From assembly GCA_905221605.1 (NCBI GenBank), contig CAJNDS010002152.1, forward strand, positions 310,001-374,000: DNA of 64,000 nucleotides, in the 5' to 3' direction. The position numbers were made by a program, and so were the translations under genes. Origin of the DNA: Symbiodinium natans (taxonomy: Eukaryota > Sar > Dinophyceae > Suessiales > Symbiodiniaceae). Shown here piece after piece: positions 9,626 through 20,470 of the stretch (the stretch's first letter is position 1; each line of letters opens with the position of its first letter). The notes beneath the pieces were generated by a model, which was given only the letters and a program-made list of their open reading frames with translations, had not been told where the DNA came from and searched no databases.

Positions 9626-12238
9626 TCAAAGCTCCCTGCATCGACCGGGTGCGACTGCGGTCGTCTTCTTCGACCATGATCGAAAGCCTCTCGAGCCTGA
9701 CATCTCCACAAGGGCAGAAACGCTGTCTTTCAACATCCTGAGTTCTCCTTCGACAAAGGTCTGGAACTTTCCTTGGCTGTTGATGAGCCAGGTCTGATCC
9801 TGAATGACCTTTCCCATGTCCATGGCACTCGCTTGGCCACGGAATCTCAAACACCCCATGAAGAACTCTTCAATCTCGATAGCCCCGCCACCATCTGTGT
9901 CTAGCAGCTTGAAGAAGGACCATGCATCCCAGACATCCAAACCCAGGGTCTCCAAGTAGCCTTTAACTTCGGGGCTGTCAATCTGCTCCTCAAACATCGT
10001 GAAGGTGATTGCGCCCGTCTCATTCGCCCCAAGCGTGCTGAAGACCGCCCGCAGCTTTTCCAAGTGAGCCTCTTTGTTGTCCAGCATCGACTGCACTAAG
10101 GTTGCATGGTCATTCTGTGCAGACTCCAAAGCTGTGGTACAGAACACCGCAGTTACGACCTTCGGCCAGTGATTGTTTCTTGACGAAGCACACTCTCCCC
10201 CGAAAGTTCCCGAAGCGCCTATGGAGTCCGAGCCTTGCGCAAGAACCACCCGAAAGACAAATAAGAAAAGTTGTTTGCTGAAATTGCTGGGCTACGTTCA
10301 TGACCGCAAAGTAGGTGAAGGAGAAGAACACGAGAAACGCAACGCCCCAAACTTCTGACACTGCCCGCAAGGGGGCTATAACCTCTTCCCAACTCACACC
10401 CCCGGCGATGCTCATGAATAAAGTCAACATGGTCTCCACGAGGCTGCCGAAATAGCGCCGTGCCTGCGCCTCCCTTTCAGGCAGCAGGAGGTGCGGAACG
10501 GACAGCGCTTCGTTCACCGCGGAGGCGAAGATCACGGAGAAGACGTACACGATCAAGAACAAGAGAATCAGCGCCCAAAGCAGTGCCTTGAGCGTGTGAA
10601 AAATTGAAGTGACCAGGGTCCGCAGGGCCATAACAAAGCGAAATACCCGCATGACCTGCACCACATTCATGGTTGAGAGGGTCGTAGGAATGCTGTGAAA
10701 CCCTCGAAGCCTTACACCACATCTCAAGGAGACAAGCAAGACAAGCAGGAGTCTGGCCCGCTTCGCCTGCTTACTTTGGTTCGGGAGAAGCTCTACGCCA
10801 AGCTTTGAAGTGCACCAAAAAAAGCCCTGGCCTGGACCGTTTTCAAGATGCGCGTGATGCGGATGATGCGGAAAGCCTTCAACAACAAAACTTTTCAACA
10901 GAGACTCAAGGCTCGTCAGCCTCTGCGACCCCCACCGGCTCAGTACATTCTGGAAGTGCGGTGAGTAGCTAAAGTGTAGCTACGTACTACTACTGTTCGG
11001 AGTCACGTGCTTCGGCACATTCTAAGCTTCAACTTGAAAGTCGAACACAAGAGCGTATGGGGCCGAAGGAAAGAAGCGGCTCACTGTTATCAAGCTACCA
11101 TGGGGGGGGGGGGGCTCAAGAAAGAGGCACCGGAGCGTGACTGTTTGCCAAGACCATGCCAAAGCACCTTCAGGCTGGAGACACTGTCGATGCCACTCAA
11201 CAAATCCGTGTTCTCCGTGCTCACGGCCTCCAAAATGTCTAGCGCAACCTGCGGTTCATTGTGCAGAAACTACTCAAACCTCAACAAGCCTATTTGACCA
11301 ATTCAATCCGCATGGAAATGCAAAAGCTCTTGCAAGCCAGAGCAACATCCAGGAGGGCCCCTGCGACAATCACAGAGTCGATCAAAGCCCACATCCAGTC
11401 CTCAGAAATGAAGAATCGGCAGCCGCCTGCGGCCACTCGCATACCCAGCTCGGTCGCGAAAAGGACTGTGTAAAAGTACTGGGCCAACTTGATTGAAAGG
11501 GGAGTGCTTGGATCTTCAATGCTTCTTTGCACGTCAAAGCCGATGAAGATGGAGTTTGTCACCACTACGAACGCAAAGAAAGCATCAAAAGCTGGATGGT
11601 TCACGATGCCCTGAACACAAGGTTTCCGGGGCACAGTCAAGCGCTCTGACTGATACACCGACATTCGACTGTGCACTTTCTGGGCATCCTCTTTCAAGTC
11701 GAGGTCGTGCTTCGTGTAGGAATTAAATATCGAGGGGGCGCCAGAGACGCTACCATTTCCACTAGGAGACTGAAGCGGTGACTTTAGCCGCACATCCGTC
11801 AGATCCTCGCCAGACACTTGAGGAAACTCGACGCTCTCAGATCCAAATGGTGAATCCACGAAAGGCCCACCGCTGATCTCTGCATCCATGCTTGTACAGC
11901 AGCGGAGCACCTGTTTCAAAAGATCCTCCTGAAGGGATAGCCGCTGCATCGACTTCTCATGCTGTTGGCTCAATACTTCGAAGGATTCCCTGAGCAGGAA
12001 GACCACCTTTTCTGCCACCAAGTCTGCCTCAGCGGGTGGGCTTTCCTCGTCCTGGCCAGAGATGCCCAGAGCGTATGGGGGTTTCCGAGATGAGGGGGTA
12101 CCTTCTTGAGGTCCTTCTTTAAAGGGGATCCTACTATTTGAGCATCTATGTTCTGGGGGGGTCCCCTAATTTCGTAAACCCCCATATAGTTATGATAAAT
12201 CATTTCCTACTGATGCTCGCGCGGCCTTTAGCATTCAT
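9626..12238 (-). CDS. Voltage-gated cation channel 2, single 6-TM domain plus EF-hand (tandem paralogue)
   Basis: Firm minus-strand exons: 12051-11347, 11248-11168, 10876-10832, 10655-10296 and 10159-9626 (stop TGA at 9626-9628). All joins are phase 0, giving 574 residues plus a likely short first exon starting at an ATG at 12,236-12,238. Architecture copies channel 1: N-terminal coiled region, S1 (VNHPAFDAFFAFVVV), S2-S3, S4 (AFRIIRITRILKTVQ), S5, pore (LFMSIAGGVSWEEV), S6 (VFFSFTYFAVMNVV), then an EF-hand pair with canonical second loop DTDGGGAIEIEE. It should form a voltage-gated, Ca2+-responsive cation channel. One intron has a GC donor, the others GT. None of its intron positions coincides with those of channel 1, although the proteins align end to end. 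The 45-nt exon encoding most of S4 is unusually small. Confidence 0.9.
11102..11114 (+). repeat. G13 homopolymer
   Basis: Thirteen G residues in the channel 2 intron between exons 11248-11168 and 10876-10832. Confidence 0.9.
12074..12186 (-). mobile_element. Introner-like element, 113 bp, with 15-bp terminal inverted repeats
   Basis: The ends read TATGGGGGTTTCCGA and, as reverse complement of the other end, TATGGGGGTTTACGA: a 15-bp inverted repeat with one mismatch. Between them lie the family motifs GGGGGTACCTT, GGTCCTTCTT and CTATTTG. There is no coding capacity. The element sits 22 bp upstream of the channel 2 exon acceptor at 12,051 and fills most of the first intron as modelled. Related copies lie at 22,820, 23,629 (partial), 34,821, 43,393 and 49,168. 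Confidence 0.7.
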
Positions 12239-12494
12239 GCAGGGACAGACAAGAAAGTTTCGTATAGTCTGCACAAAGCACCCATCAAGCTTGGGAAGAC
12301 TGTTTCATCTTGCTTCCTGGTCGTGGCTCCTTGCACGTTTCCGTGTGTGAATGCATTTTCAAGGCATGGAAGAGGCTACGTTGCCTGCTTCGGGGCTGAC
12401 CTTGGGTGCCCAGTGTCTCTTGCATCGTTTCGGAAGGTATGTTCGTGGCATTTTCCAAGACTCTCATACATGCCGTGGGACCGCAACTCTGTGC

Positions 12495-12835
12495 TTGCGC
12501 AAAAACCCTCGCAAATACCGTGGAGCTCGAATTCCGCGATGCAAACCCTCGCAAATACCACGGGACCAGATGCAAACCCTCGCAAATTCCGTGGAGTGAA
12601 AACCAGCAGAAATACCTGTTTGGAAACTCCCGCAAATACCTGCAATTCCCGCGGTACCTGAATTCCATGCTTGCAAAAACCTTGCAAATACTCTGGTATC
12701 CGAATTTGCGTGCTTGCAGATGCAAGAACCTCGCAAATAAAATTGGTGCCCCAATGCAAGCAACACCAGAATGCCCCGCTTCCAAAACCCCTCACAAATA
12801 CCGCGGTGCCCAAATTCCACCGCGGGCAACAACCT
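12495..12835 (+). repeat. Degenerate minisatellite, unit around AAACCCTCGCAAATACC
   Basis: At least eight diverged units sharing CTCGCAAATACCGTGG-like cores, with variants such as CTCCCGCAAATACCTGC and CTTGCAAATACTCTGG. Spacing is irregular, roughly 30-45 nt. It generates long open frames on both strands with repeating residues (RYLRGF, ICEGF). I read it as repeat DNA, not a gene. Confidence 0.75.
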
Positions 12836-13599
12836 CGAGAACACAAAGGCATTACTTCCATATTCCTTTTTTGCCTGGGGGTGGGGGGTGGGCGCGTCCA
12901 GACCGCCGACACCATTGTTTATCAATGGGCCAAGGTCTTGGGAGCTGCTGGGAGCCTCCGAGGTCCCCATCGCTCCCAAAGCGACATCATCGGTGATCTG
13001 GGGTGTGGCAAGCTGTGGGCGACAGCTCCCATAGATGAACAGCCGTAGAGGCCCTCAACTTGGGATGTTTCTCCTTATCACACTCCTTAATTGGAATTCT
13101 AATTTGGGGGTACTATAACCCCTATTAAAGGACAGTTCGTATAAAGGGGAACATCCCAACCACCAACCATAAGCAAGCTGAGGGCAGGCCTGACTGTCAT
13201 TGTGAAACGGCAGCTCCGGATGGTCCATGATCCGGCGTATGCACTGGGCTTAAAAAAGTGATGCCTTCAAGTCGGAGCCTAGTGACCCTGAGCCTAGTGA
13301 CCTTGTGGCCAACGGCCTGTCTGGACAACATAGGTCTTGCTTGGAACTGTGCTCTGCTCATGCTGCTCTGATATGAGAGGACAGGACCAAGCCAAAGCGC
13401 TGCAAGTTCGGAATGAAGCAAGGCACTCAACGCACAACTGCCCCGGTGAACAGCCGAGAAATCTGAAGGGGCCTCCTCCACGAAGCTGCTGGAAGTTGCA
13501 CCTGGCAACTCGAAGTTACAGCTCAACTCAACTGCATGTCGCAACCTGCTTTTGCACGCCACAACCTAAAACAAACGACGCGTCAGGTTGACCAATCTA

Positions 13600-14880
13600 C
13601 CGCGAGCTTTGCTACGCGTCCCGACGTCTGTGGCCTTCAGCTGGTTCTGGTGCAGGTGTTCAACTGCAGACAAGCCGGAGAAGACGTAAGACCCCCACGC
13701 ATCCAGCATGATCTCCTTCATCTCTGATTCGCAATGATCGAAGAGAAGGCTTGGCACTCGAGTGGCCTTCAGGGCCTTGGTGGGGGGGCCCAGATGTACA
13801 AAGCAGTGAGGCGTGGAAGGAGAGTAAGATGGCTGCTCCATCCCAGGACGGCATGGTGATGTCATACTTGGACTCCTCAACGGCAAAACACATAGCGGCT
13901 TCTGAAGCCAGATGTAGGAAACCTTTTCAAGCATCTCCGGCCTCATCAGCTCGGACCTCCAGAAAATGGGCAAACCCCCAGGGCAACAGTAGGGAAGTGA
14001 TGCGACTAGCAACTTCCCATCCCCAGGTCAGGTGCCTGGAGGCTGGACAGCAAGTTGCCATGCGTCTCGTTGAGCGGCTTCGGGGTGCTCATCTCAACAA
14101 ACTTCGACCACCTCAAGGAAGACTTCGCCCTCTGCCCTAAAGTTCTTTTTTTTCATCTGGACTCCGTGCTGCCCTAAGCCCTAAACCCTAAACCTTTAAC
14201 CCTAAACCTTTTTGCATCCGGGCTATGATGGGACCCTAAACCCTATGAACAATGGCCGAAGCCCCGTTTCGCAGGGCTGAAGCCGGCCTACGTCCACGTG
14301 CAGACTGGGGCCCTGCTTCATCCAAGTGGTCCAAGGAGCCCTGCATCAAGGCCACCATTGAAATGTCTCAGTTGATATGAAGTAGGGTTTGTATTTTCTT
14401 GTACCCCCAATCGGACAACAAGTATATACCCTCATCAATATGAAAAGGTAACATGATCTATCAAATCATGAGAGCAAAAATAGGCTGCCCGCACCCTGGC
14501 CAGCAGCTGCGACAGTCATCCTCCTGCCCTGCCTCAAAGAGCTGCAGGTCGATCTGCGCCTTGGATGGGGCACAAGGACTTTCAAGACAGATGCATGCAC
14601 GATCTTGCAACGCTCAATTCAATATCACTCTTCCGGAAGCTTCGGAGGCGCACCTGCTTGACCTCTAAGAGGAAGTCGAACATGCTGTTGCATATCGCGT
14701 CTGCGCTGCCCACCTTGCCCATGGCGTGTTGAAGCTTGGTTTGATCGGAGGCTCATTCTGACCCTGAAGCACTCCACAAACATCTGAGAAAAGGGCTGTG
14801 ATGGCATCCAGTTGCGGCGCCAAGGCAGCTGCAAAAACATCGCCGTACGCCCGACACAGCGGCATTTCCGCGTTGCCCAC
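13600..14880 (-). CDS. Unassigned coding-like exons
   Basis: Two minus-strand pieces have the helix-rich look of real exons. One at about 13,790-13,620 contains LLFDHCESEMKEIMLDAWGS. The other at about 14,880-14,665 contains FAAALAPQLDAITALFSDVC. A third possible piece near 14,120-14,030 contains FVEMSTPKPLNETHG. They could be exons of one gene. I recognise no family and could not join them with consistent phases. Confidence 0.3.
14163..14212 (-). repeat. Interstitial CCCTAAA repeat
   Basis: Several imperfect CCCTAAA telomere-type units (variants CCCTAAG and CCTTTAA). Confidence 0.8.
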
Positions 14881-15542
14881 CCTGCCACAACTGCACAGCT
14901 CTCGAGCATCTGTCTGGATCCCATTAGGTTAGAAAACCTCCACAGGTGCCAGGAACTGAGCCTGGGCCCACAGATGCTCCCAAAGCTGTCGTAGACCTGG
15001 CTCGCACACACCACTTGGGCAATCTCTCAGGGCACGCCCCGTCTTTTGCAGCTTCGGGCTTACCACTCACCACTCTTGTTTTGGAACCCACATGTTCTAG
15101 GGTTCAGGATTTGCCACGGATCACCACTCCAAAAAGGATGACCCCCCCCTTTTTTTGCCACCCTGCCTGGCCAACCTGCGGATGCGCTTCCGGGCAAGCC
15201 CACCGTAAAGTGCCCCCGTCCGTGATTTAAAGTCTGGCACGCGCCCTCTTTTTTTTTTGGGGGGGGGCTTCGACTTTCGACCCGTCTTGTTGAGGTCCAC
15301 TGTCTGCTACTCATCACAGTTCTTCTACTAAGCTTCAAGGCCCATCGACCATCCGTATGCCCAGAAGCTTACAGGCTTGCAGCCCTTCTGTTTTGGGCAT
15401 ACTAAGGAACATTTGCTAGGCGAGCACCACAAAGTTTTGCGAGGAAAAGATAGGACAAGCTAAGCGACCCCTTTTGCCAGCACGCAGCTCCAGACCGGAG
15501 CCGAAGCGGTTTGTAGCGGACCTATTACGTTCAGTCGCTGTC

Positions 15543-15591
15543 TGCCCTAAACCCTAAGCTCTAAACCCTAAACCCTCAACCCTAAACTCAG
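15543..15591 (-). repeat. Interstitial CCCTAAA repeat
   Basis: About six imperfect CCCTAAA units. Confidence 0.8.
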
Positions 15592-15687
15592 AGTAGCTGC
15601 ACCCATCTGCAGCTGCGGTGCCTGTTTGACCGTGCGATACTCGTCGTGGCCTTTGCGCAAGCCGGAGCAAAGGCCACCAATGGAAGC

Positions 15688-15772
15688 AATATATAATAAT
15701 ATTATATAACATTATATGATATTGTATAATATTATATAATACTATTATATGGATATATATATATATATACCT
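15688..15772. repeat. AT-rich palindromic tract
   Basis: Nearly pure A/T sequence made of TATAATATTATATAA-like palindromic units ending in (AT)n. It stands out sharply from the otherwise GC-balanced surroundings. It may be a scaffold or replication-prone site; function unknown. Confidence 0.7.
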
Positions 15773-18109
15773 AATGCCCTCCGTTCCTCACCCTTGTGAG
15801 CTGCCTTCCAGGCCATCCTTGAAGAAGTGGCTGCACTGCGCAGCAAAGGCGGCCTGCAATGCACCAACGAGCGAAAGCCCTCCTTTAATTCCATGTCCGA
15901 CGCAAAGTGCCATCATTGGCGAACGACTTGCCAGCTCCTTTAACTGCAGCCGACATCGGTGCTATCCAGGATGGATTTTCACGGCTCGGATGCTTCTTCC
16001 GCAGCGCGCAGCATCAAGACAGCAAAAATGACCACCCCGTCGTATGTCATCCACAGATGCGCAGGGTGCCTTCGTGCGATCTACGGGCTTGCCCATTCCA
16101 TCCACACAGCTCATGCCTGGCGCAAAGACGGATTAACCTACCCCAAAAATCGGAGCGCAGCATATTTCGGGGGATGGACAGAAGAGCCGGGCACAGTTAC
16201 AGAACACCACGCAGAACACGGGAAAACTGATGAGACCAAGCCCAAAACAGCTTGTGGTACAGGACACAGATCTCCCAGGTGCGGTAAACTTTGGGCAAGG
16301 AAACGGCTAAAAACTGTGCGGTCAAGGTTCTGATTCCAGTCGCCCAGACATACTGATTAAGATTTCAGGTGAAACTGAAAGCTGACGCAATATTAGGCTT
16401 TTCGGACAGATATTGGCATCACGCTGGTAGGGAGATTGATAATTCTTGGTGCGTTTAGAGCTTAGAGCATGGCAACGCAGTGCAAAGGTCCCAACAGGTG
16501 CACCCATTGCTGTACACACATGCAAATCCGATGACAACCACGCAAGCGCAAGACTTGTGCAGATCGTTGAATTTGAGCTCACAACACAAAAGGAAATCAC
16601 CTTTTGCATCCAGGCCTCGTGACGAAATTCCTTAATACTGCAAATCCTACCTGATAATCCGAGGCAAAAAGCCCATGTGAACCCCAGCATATGATGCCGG
16701 CCCTGCTGACCTCGGCAGAACTCCTTTCTAGCGAGGAGTGCATCCTGCATCAGCAGTAGCCCAGGCTTGCATATGTCACAACGTCTGGGTAAGGTCAGTG
16801 GCATAAGCCGGCAGATCATGATGACTTGCACAGCAGGTCCATACCCATGGCCAAGGCTGCCCTCGCTTGCTCCTCCACCCCCTGGGAAGCAAGCTGCTTT
16901 CCATGAGCCGGTGTGTGCGTGTGTGTCTCACACTCTGCACCTGCTCTGTCTGGGTGTGGCCCATGATCTGCTGTCCACCAACAACACCTTCGAACATGAT
17001 ACACAGGGCCCGACCGAACTCGCATCGCACCGGCTGCTTGACCGTCACGCTGGTTCAGAAGAACTGAGGTCACGGCCCACCTCGCTATATGGGCAACCGC
17101 TTCCTCGGCAGAAGACTCCACCACTCGGAGGCCTCGGCTTGCTGGAGCTTCCCTACTTACTTCCCTACTGCAGATGGCTGTCTTGCGAGGCTCCTAGTTG
17201 CCACAGGAAATCCAAGGAGGTTATGAAGCTGCCTTGTCACCACGAGTGCTCCTATCCTTGCCCGAGGAGAAGGCCGCTTTTACCGCGCCGTCAAAGGTGG
17301 CAAGCTTACTCTGCATCAGGACTATTCTTGGAGGCCGACCCACATCTTGGCACTGAAACCGCTTTCTGAGGCTCATGCAGCATCATTCCAGCGGGTATTG
17401 CGTCGGGCGCTCCATCTTTGTCCACCTCAGAAAGGTGTCACTCTTCGTCCCAACTAGAACCATCCCTCCACGGCCTCAAGACATGCGCATGCCATGTGCG
17501 AAAGCACGCCGAAAAGAACAAGCTACCGTTCCAAGGGTCCCGCTGTCAGGGCATAACTCACGCCCAGGACATTCGCCAGAAGGCGAAGCATCCTAGGCGA
17601 GTGCAAACCACACAGCTTCCCCAAAGCTTCTCAGGGCACTGTTCTACGAGGGTTCCAAGATGCATCCGAAACCTTCCACTACGAAGCCTAGGCCCAAAGG
17701 TCACGTCATCTCGGGAACTGCCAGCACAAATACGTTTCTGATGTCTTTTGTTCCGCGACTTTTGCAGCCACTAGACTCACTAGAATACGAGAATACTAGG
17801 CCAAGGGGAAGTGAAGTGCGGTCTGAGGTGTGGGCTGCATTCACCGGACGCCTGCTCTCGTCAATCACGTGTGCAGCCCGCGGTTGCCCTCGACTGCATA
17901 AGCCTATGCTCAGGATCGCAATGTATCGCCATCTTTTTCCAGCAGGATCATCCGGTCAGGCCTGTTGCACGGGTGGCTTTCTAGGGGTGCAGGCTGCCAT
18001 TTTGGGCAAGCGCCTGAATTACCCAGCATGAATAATGTTGAAACCTCTTTAGTGTGGGGGCCCCCCCCCTGAACAGTCGAGGCTGGATTTTGCCCTCTTT
18101 CATGGCCCA

Positions 18110-18260
18110 TGGGATTTTATATGATTTTAGAGGAGTTTAGATAGATTCAAAAGGGATCCATATGAATTTAAAAAGGGATGAGCTTATATGAATTTAAAAG
18201 GGAGCCGCGCGAATCGAAAAGGGGTCCGGGATGAGTTTATATGAATTTAAAAGGGATCCA
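18110..18260 (+). repeat. Short tandem repeat, TATATGAATTTAAAAGGG units
   Basis: At least four irregular copies of ATATGAATTTAAAAGGGAT, spaced about 25-60 nt. It immediately precedes the 248-bp-spaced duplication. Confidence 0.7.
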
Positions 18261-18269
18261 TAAGCTTCG

Positions 18270-18680
18270 GGGCGGAGGGGGGCTCCTGGACCACCCCCTT
18301 GTCGGATTGAAGGAAACCAACTTTTCAAATGGTTTCTTAAAGGGAATTAATGGTTTCGGGCCGGTTGGAATGGATGAGGTCGGCCTTTAAAATCACAAGG
18401 TCCGGCTATAAAATCATAAGGCCCGGCTTTAAGCCAAGAGACCAAGGCATCCAAATTCGGAGCCTCCGGGCCGGGGCCTTGACATAAAACAGGGTCCCAA
18501 ATCAGTGCCATTATTCGGGGCCGAAGGGGGCTCCTGGACCACCCCCTTGTCGGATTGAAGGAAACCAACTTTTAAAATGGTTTCTTAAAGGGAATTAATG
18601 GTTTCGGGCCGGTTGGAATGGATGAGGTCGGCCTTTAAAATCACAAGGTCCGGCTTAAAAATCAGAAGGCCCGGCGTTAA
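18270..18680 (+). repeat. Direct duplication of about 160 bp with 248-bp spacing
   Basis: The segment 18,270-18,432 recurs at 18,518-18,680 with few differences. Both copies run from GGGGGCTCCTGGACCACCCC through AAAGGGAATTAATGG to the AAGGCCCGGC region. Between them are further short AGGCCCGGCTTTAAG-like echoes. No coding sense is evident. This is a recent tandem duplication within repetitive DNA. Confidence 0.85.
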
Positions 18681-19824
18681 GTCGGAGCCTCCGGGCCGAA
18701 ACAAGCCCCAAACCCTTAAAACAAGTCCGGATTTCGGGAGCGGTTTGTCTTTAAAGAGGGACTCCCAAACAGTCAGGATGTCCTGAATAATTCAGCCAAA
18801 TTGTCTTAAAAGAGGGGGCCGATACTAAAGCAGGTCCAACATTATCTGGCAATGGAACCGCATGGAACCAACATAGGGGTACAGGTCACAGCAAGGCAAC
18901 TTTTTCCCTTGCTGTGCGTTAGCGTGGGCCTTAAAACTCCTCACAGTTTGGTCTTGAGCCAGCTTTTGCTTTGGCACTCCAATGGAGGAAGCCTCACACC
19001 CACTTCCCTGGTGCTTGTCAGCAGCTTGGCTGGTGAGTTTGTGAAACATTGTGCGTGGCACTGCCGGAGCGAGCTGGCCGTCGTGGTCTGTTAGAGTGGG
19101 ACTTACGATTGTCTCCGCGAGAAGTGTGTAATTCTTGTTTTGGGTGCTAGATAGCTTTGCACCGAGTTGCACTGAACCCTGTGGGCGGATCGCAAATGCA
19201 AATCTGCAGCTCAATCAACAAATCATCAGCAGCCCAAGCTGGTTGCGCAAGACCTTCGCTCAGCTGCACCTCAGCACGACAGGCCGAGCAAGAACAGCTC
19301 CCACTCCTTCCCGAAAAATGGCATTGGCTACGGCTAAGAGGCCCGCTGTTGTTTGCTTTTCTCCTCACTGCGTCTGGAAGAACTCGTTGGTGAAATCCTT
19401 CGCATCCTGCTGTGCATTCACATGTGAAAAATGCACTTGATGATGACCTGTAGTGCCTCAGTTCAGACTACTCAACTTCACCCCTCAATACCCGCATGCA
19501 GACGCTGGCAGACGCAGCAGGATTGAACAACACTGTTGTGCGCTAACCCCTAGGAGCCCCCCCAGGAGCCCCCCACAGTCCACAGCCTCTGTGGAAACCT
19601 AGCGCGGGCCACAATCAACCATCTCGTGTCTGTCGCGCACCGACAGGCTCGCATGTGCTTGGCTCGTCGTGTGGGGATGGCTGGCCGGGCTGAGGCCAAT
19701 TCGGGATCAGGGTCGAAGCCCCAGCGCAGTGTCCCGTTTGCAGCTCTTGACACTCACGCCGTGAGATGCTGTGCATGGACTATCGAGCCGGAGCAAACCA
19801 TTAATGGGCGAGAAGCTGCATATC

Positions 19825-20200
19825 ATCATCATATTCTACTTGTTCTTCTGCTGCTTATACGATTGTTACTATTCATCTTCCTCTTCTTCTTGCTATTATT
19901 CCTGTTCTTCTTCTTCTTAGTATAGTTTGTGTGTTTCTTCTTATTCTTCATCTTCTTCGTCGTCGCGTCCTCATCGTCATCGTCATCGCCATCGTCATGG
20001 CCATCAGAATAATCACATCATTCTTCGTCATCGTCATCCTCATCATCATCATCATCACCCACATCCTCCTCATCATCACCATCGTCATCGTCATCGTCAT
20101 GATGATGGTCTCTTCCCCATAATGTTATTCTTCATCGTCATGGCCGTCGGCATCTCGACATCACCCTCATCGTCATCATCGTCATCATCATTGTCGCCTT
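19825..20200 (+). repeat. Long degenerate CTT/CAT trinucleotide tract
   Basis: About 375 bp dominated by TTC/CTT then CAT/CGT triplets with interruptions. All frames stay open because of the triplet period, so the translated frames here (poly-Ser, poly-His) are artefacts. It lies just beyond the last firm exon of the CNBD channel, either in its 3' intron or flank. Confidence 0.9.
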
Positions 20201-20436
20201 TTGCGCTTTTGGTGACAGCACCCGTGAGCAGCAGAAATTCAAATGCAAAAGCACGTTGAAAGGTTGAATGCTGGCGGTGGCAAGCCGCAGTTGCGTCAAC
20301 AAACACAGGCAGCCCCCTGCCTGGTTGCTGATCTCCACCCACTCGATCGACTCTGTGTTCATATGCTCAACGAACCTGGGGATAACTGCTGCGGGTTTCA
20401 CACAGCGCAGGAAAGCTCTCGGCACAGTGTGGCCAA

Positions 20437-20470
<34 letters not shown>

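Larger units (their letters stand above)
15100..18100. other. No supportable gene; repeats and low-complexity DNA
   Basis: Long frames are present, for example plus-strand 16,767-17,369, but they lack recognisable domains, are rich in Cys/Pro/His/Arg, and overlap equally open minus-strand frames. A minus-strand piece near 17,040-16,930 (GRALCIMFEGVVGGQQIMG) could be an isolated exon. A poly-C/T block lies at about 15,140-15,270. Confidence 0.4.

Noticed and set aside
12285..12996. Long open frames on both strands (up to about 196 residues) at the minisatellite
   Set aside because: Repeating peptide units on both strands follow the DNA repeat; there is no splice or homology support.
15688..15772. 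AT-rich palindromic tract as a replication origin or matrix-attachment site
   Set aside because: Composition alone is not evidence; recorded only as a repeat.
16767..17369. 200-residue plus-strand open frame
   Set aside because: No domain, biased composition, equally open opposite strand, and it would be the only plus-strand protein gene in the window.
18270..18680. Possible CRISPR-like array or coding duplication
   Set aside because: Only two copies, a eukaryotic context and no spacer structure; it is a simple direct duplication.
19825..20259. Open frames rich in Ser, His or Leu over the CAT/CTT tract
   Set aside because: They arise from the triplet period of the repeat. All frames are open and no domain is visible.
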